From assembly GCA_005882235.1 (NCBI GenBank), contig VBCT01000067.1, positions 1 to 7,410 on the forward strand: a DNA stretch of 7,410 nucleotides, given 5' to 3'. Under the pieces are notes generated by a model, which ran no database searches, was not told where the DNA came from, and saw only the letters and a list, made by a program, of their open reading frames with translations. The stretch is from Betaproteobacteria bacterium. GTDB taxonomy: Bacteria; Pseudomonadota; Gammaproteobacteria; Burkholderiales; SG8-39. The position numbers and the translations under genes are program-made. Shown here piece by piece: positions 6,512 through 7,410 of the stretch. Position 1 is the first letter of the stretch. Every line of letters begins with the position of its first letter.

Positions 6512-6605
6512 CAGATTCTAAGGGGTCCAAAGAGCCTAATCAACGCGGCAGACCTCTCGACGTCTGTGATCTGAAAAGCATATGGCGGGCGCCCCCGCAT
6601 GATTT

Positions 6606-6631
6606 ATTACGCGCAACAAACTCCACGTAAT
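6606..6631. repeat. Inverted repeat ATTACG-N14-CGTAAT in the spacer
   Basis: Perfect 6-bp half-sites ATTACG (6606-6611) and CGTAAT (6626-6631) are 20 bp apart start to start, about two helical turns, in an AT-richer part of the 226-base spacer before the secreted-protein gene. The spacing would suit a dimeric regulator. The spacer also holds CAGAC-N8-GTCTG (6549-6566) and TTGAGT-N19-ACTCAA (6693-6723), the latter ending against the ribosome binding site. I found no convincing -35/-10 pair. Short repeats like these can arise by chance. Confidence 0.25.
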
Positions 6632-6737
6632 TTGCATCTTGGACAAAGGGAGGCTTGAAACGGACCGTCAATGGACGGCACTTCCAGGACTCTTGAGTTC
6701 ATGGGTTTTTTCCTATCACTCAAAAGGAGTAGCGCAC

Positions 6738-7076
6738 ATGAAAAAGACTTGGAAGATTGTCGGGCTTGTAGGCGGAGCTCTGCTGGTGAACGCGCCCCAG
6801 GCGTTCGCCGACCTCAAGAGCGTTTTCACCGCTGTTTGCAGAGCGGACGACGATGCCCTCATCACATTTGCCGGCCCCACGACCCAGCCCGGCAAGCCGA
6901 CCCCTGCGGTCTGTTCTTTTGTGCCTCCGGAGTGCAGAACCCTCATGCTCTGCATGGACAAGAATGACTGGCATGTCATCCACGACACGCGATACGGTGG
7001 CGCATGGTTTGAATCCACGGTGCTTGGTAGTCCCGCGACCGAGGCGCGCTACAAATTGATCTTCCAGAAGGATTGA
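6738..7076 (+). CDS. Small secreted four-cysteine protein, unknown function
   Basis: A 112-residue protein I do not recognise. The start is set by AAGGAG (6724-6729), 8 bases before the ATG, and by a classic Sec signal peptide: MKKTWK basic end, hydrophobic core to about residue 18, then the PQAFA-D cleavage site after residue 24. The frame is open further upstream to a TTG at 6639, but that form would bury the signal peptide. The mature ~88 residues contain four cysteines (34, 59, 66, 72), an even number suited to two disulfides in the periplasm or outside, and no further membrane segment. The C-terminal half has a tryptophan/tyrosine-rich part (DWHVIHDTRYGGAWF, 77-91) and ends YKLIFQKD. Base composition looks less GC-rich than in the operon to its left. 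The next gene starts 46 bases later with its own strong ribosome binding site and also a signal peptide, so the two are probably co-transcribed. Confidence 0.75.
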   Translation: MKKTWKIVGLVGGALLVNAPQAFADLKSVFTAVCRADDDALITFAGPTTQPGKPTPAVCSFVPPECRTLMLCMDKNDWHVIHDTRYGGAWFESTVLGSPATEARYKLIFQKD

Positions 7077-7122
7077 CGCGAACCTGCGCTCGATGATCCG
7101 AATCGAAAACTGGAGGAAAACC

Positions 7123-7410
7123 ATGCGTTACAGAGTGTTTCACCGTTGGATTTTTGTGGCACTCTGCGTGCTGTCGGTGGGCCTGCTGGAATGGCCCGCA
7201 CGCACCAGAGCTCAAACCCTCGGCGACATCACCGGTCCGGTGACCGGTCCGGTGACCGGGATCGTGACCGGGATCGTCGGCGGAACCACGACGGTCCTGG
7301 GCGGCGCGGGAACGCTCGCGCCAGGTTCGCTTGATTCTCTGTACAGCGAACTCGACTCGATCAGCACGTCCCTGGTTTCGGCAGAGGTTCCAAGCGCGCG
7401 GGTGATCGGC
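7123..7410 (+). CDS. Secreted protein with N-terminal tetrapeptide repeats (3' end outside window)
   Basis: An open frame of 96 codons that continues past the window. GGAGG (7112-7116) lies 6 bases before the ATG. The first 30 residues form a signal peptide: basic MRYRVFHRW, a hydrophobic core around residues 10-22, and a likely cut after RTRA, leaving mature QTLGDI... Directly after come four tandem units TGPV, TGPV, TGIV, TGIV (residues ~38-52), then a Gly/Thr-rich stretch (VGGTTTVLGGAGTL) and a Ser-rich stretch (SLDSLYSELDSISTSLVSAE). Low complexity after a signal peptide suggests an exported, perhaps surface or cell-wall-associated protein, but most of the gene may lie outside and I do not recognise a family. 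It follows the four-cysteine secreted protein by 46 bases, suggesting an export-related unit. Confidence 0.75.
   Translation, partial: MRYRVFHRWIFVALCVLSVGLLEWPARTRAQTLGDITGPVTGPVTGIVTGIVGGTTTVLGGAGTLAPGSLDSLYSELDSISTSLVSAEVPSARVIG
7231..7278 (+). repeat. Four 12-bp tandem repeats within the secreted-protein gene
   Basis: Four consecutive 12-base units: ACCGGTCCGGTG twice (7231-7254), then ACCGGGATCGTG (7255-7266) and ACCGGGATCGTC (7267-7278). The unit is a multiple of three, so copy changes keep the frame and add or remove one T-G-[PI]-V block. The first two copies are identical at the DNA level, indicating recent duplication or slippage. Sub-repeats such as GGTGACCGG also give local dyad symmetry. 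Confidence 0.9.

Noticed and set aside
5129..6574. A long + strand frame (481 codons) overlapping the luciferase-like gene
   Set aside because: Its product is Arg/Ala/Gly-rich with no family motifs and lies in a different frame over a gene with clear homology; long false frames are common in GC-rich DNA.
6585..6598. GC-rich inverted repeat GCGGG-CGCC-CCCGC as a terminator
   Set aside because: Only a 5-bp stem and no T-run on either strand right after it.
6671..6967. Alternative + strand frame overlapping the start of the four-cysteine protein gene
   Set aside because: No suitably spaced ribosome binding site and no motifs; the 6738 frame has both a good ribosome binding site and a signal peptide.
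7146..7334. Short + strand frame with an RSGDRSGDRDRDRDR-type product
   Set aside because: It is the 12-bp repeat read in another frame; the frame starting at 7123 has the ribosome binding site and signal peptide.

Overview
The window is GC-rich (roughly two-thirds G+C by eye), tightly packed bacterial chromosomal DNA. Gene content and protein style (a class III cyclase, a MASE1-like GGDEF protein, DUF1761, an aryl-CoA-hydroxylase-like flavoprotein and a luciferase-like monooxygenase) suggest a proteobacterium, most likely a betaproteobacterium. This is inferred from protein resemblance; no marker gene is present. I see no rRNA, tRNA, CRISPR array, insertion sequence or phage gene.

Left part (1-2001): the 3' end of a class III nucleotide cyclase domain on the + strand converges on two minus-strand membrane-protein genes. 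These are a four-helix DUF1761 protein and a diguanylate cyclase with a shortened MASE1-like membrane part, a GGEEF active site and an intact RxxD inhibitory site. A hairpin with a GAAA loop lies just past the diguanylate cyclase stop. Two nucleotide second-messenger genes therefore sit within 2 kb of each other.

Centre (2106-6215): four + strand genes with gaps of 42, 26 and 4 bases form a likely operon, divergent from the diguanylate cyclase across a 104-base promoter region. They encode an FAD aromatic hydroxylase resembling the N-terminal half of salicylyl-CoA/2-aminobenzoyl-CoA monooxygenases, a methylenetetrahydrofolate reductase-family protein, an alpha/beta hydrolase with a complete catalytic triad, and a luciferase-like flavin monooxygenase. 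Three of the four are flavoproteins. Together they look like part of an aromatic or heterocyclic catabolic route in which a one-carbon unit may be released onto tetrahydrofolate. The substrate cannot be read from sequence, and no CoA ligase, ring-cleavage enzyme or flavin reductase is seen here.

Right part (6212-7410): a 99-residue minus-strand reading frame matches only the first ~70 residues of the cytosolic 5'-nucleotidase family and ends inside the stop codon of the luciferase-like gene, so it is probably a remnant. After a 226-base spacer containing short inverted repeats come two + strand genes with strong ribosome binding sites and signal peptides. One is a 112-residue four-cysteine secreted protein of unknown function. 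The other runs off the window and has four 12-bp tandem repeats (TG-P/I-V peptide units) just after its signal peptide. The first of the two looks less GC-rich than the operon. I did not find a clear new system. The strongest leads are the flavoenzyme/MTHFR cluster, the cyclase with altered active-site residues, and the secreted-protein pair.
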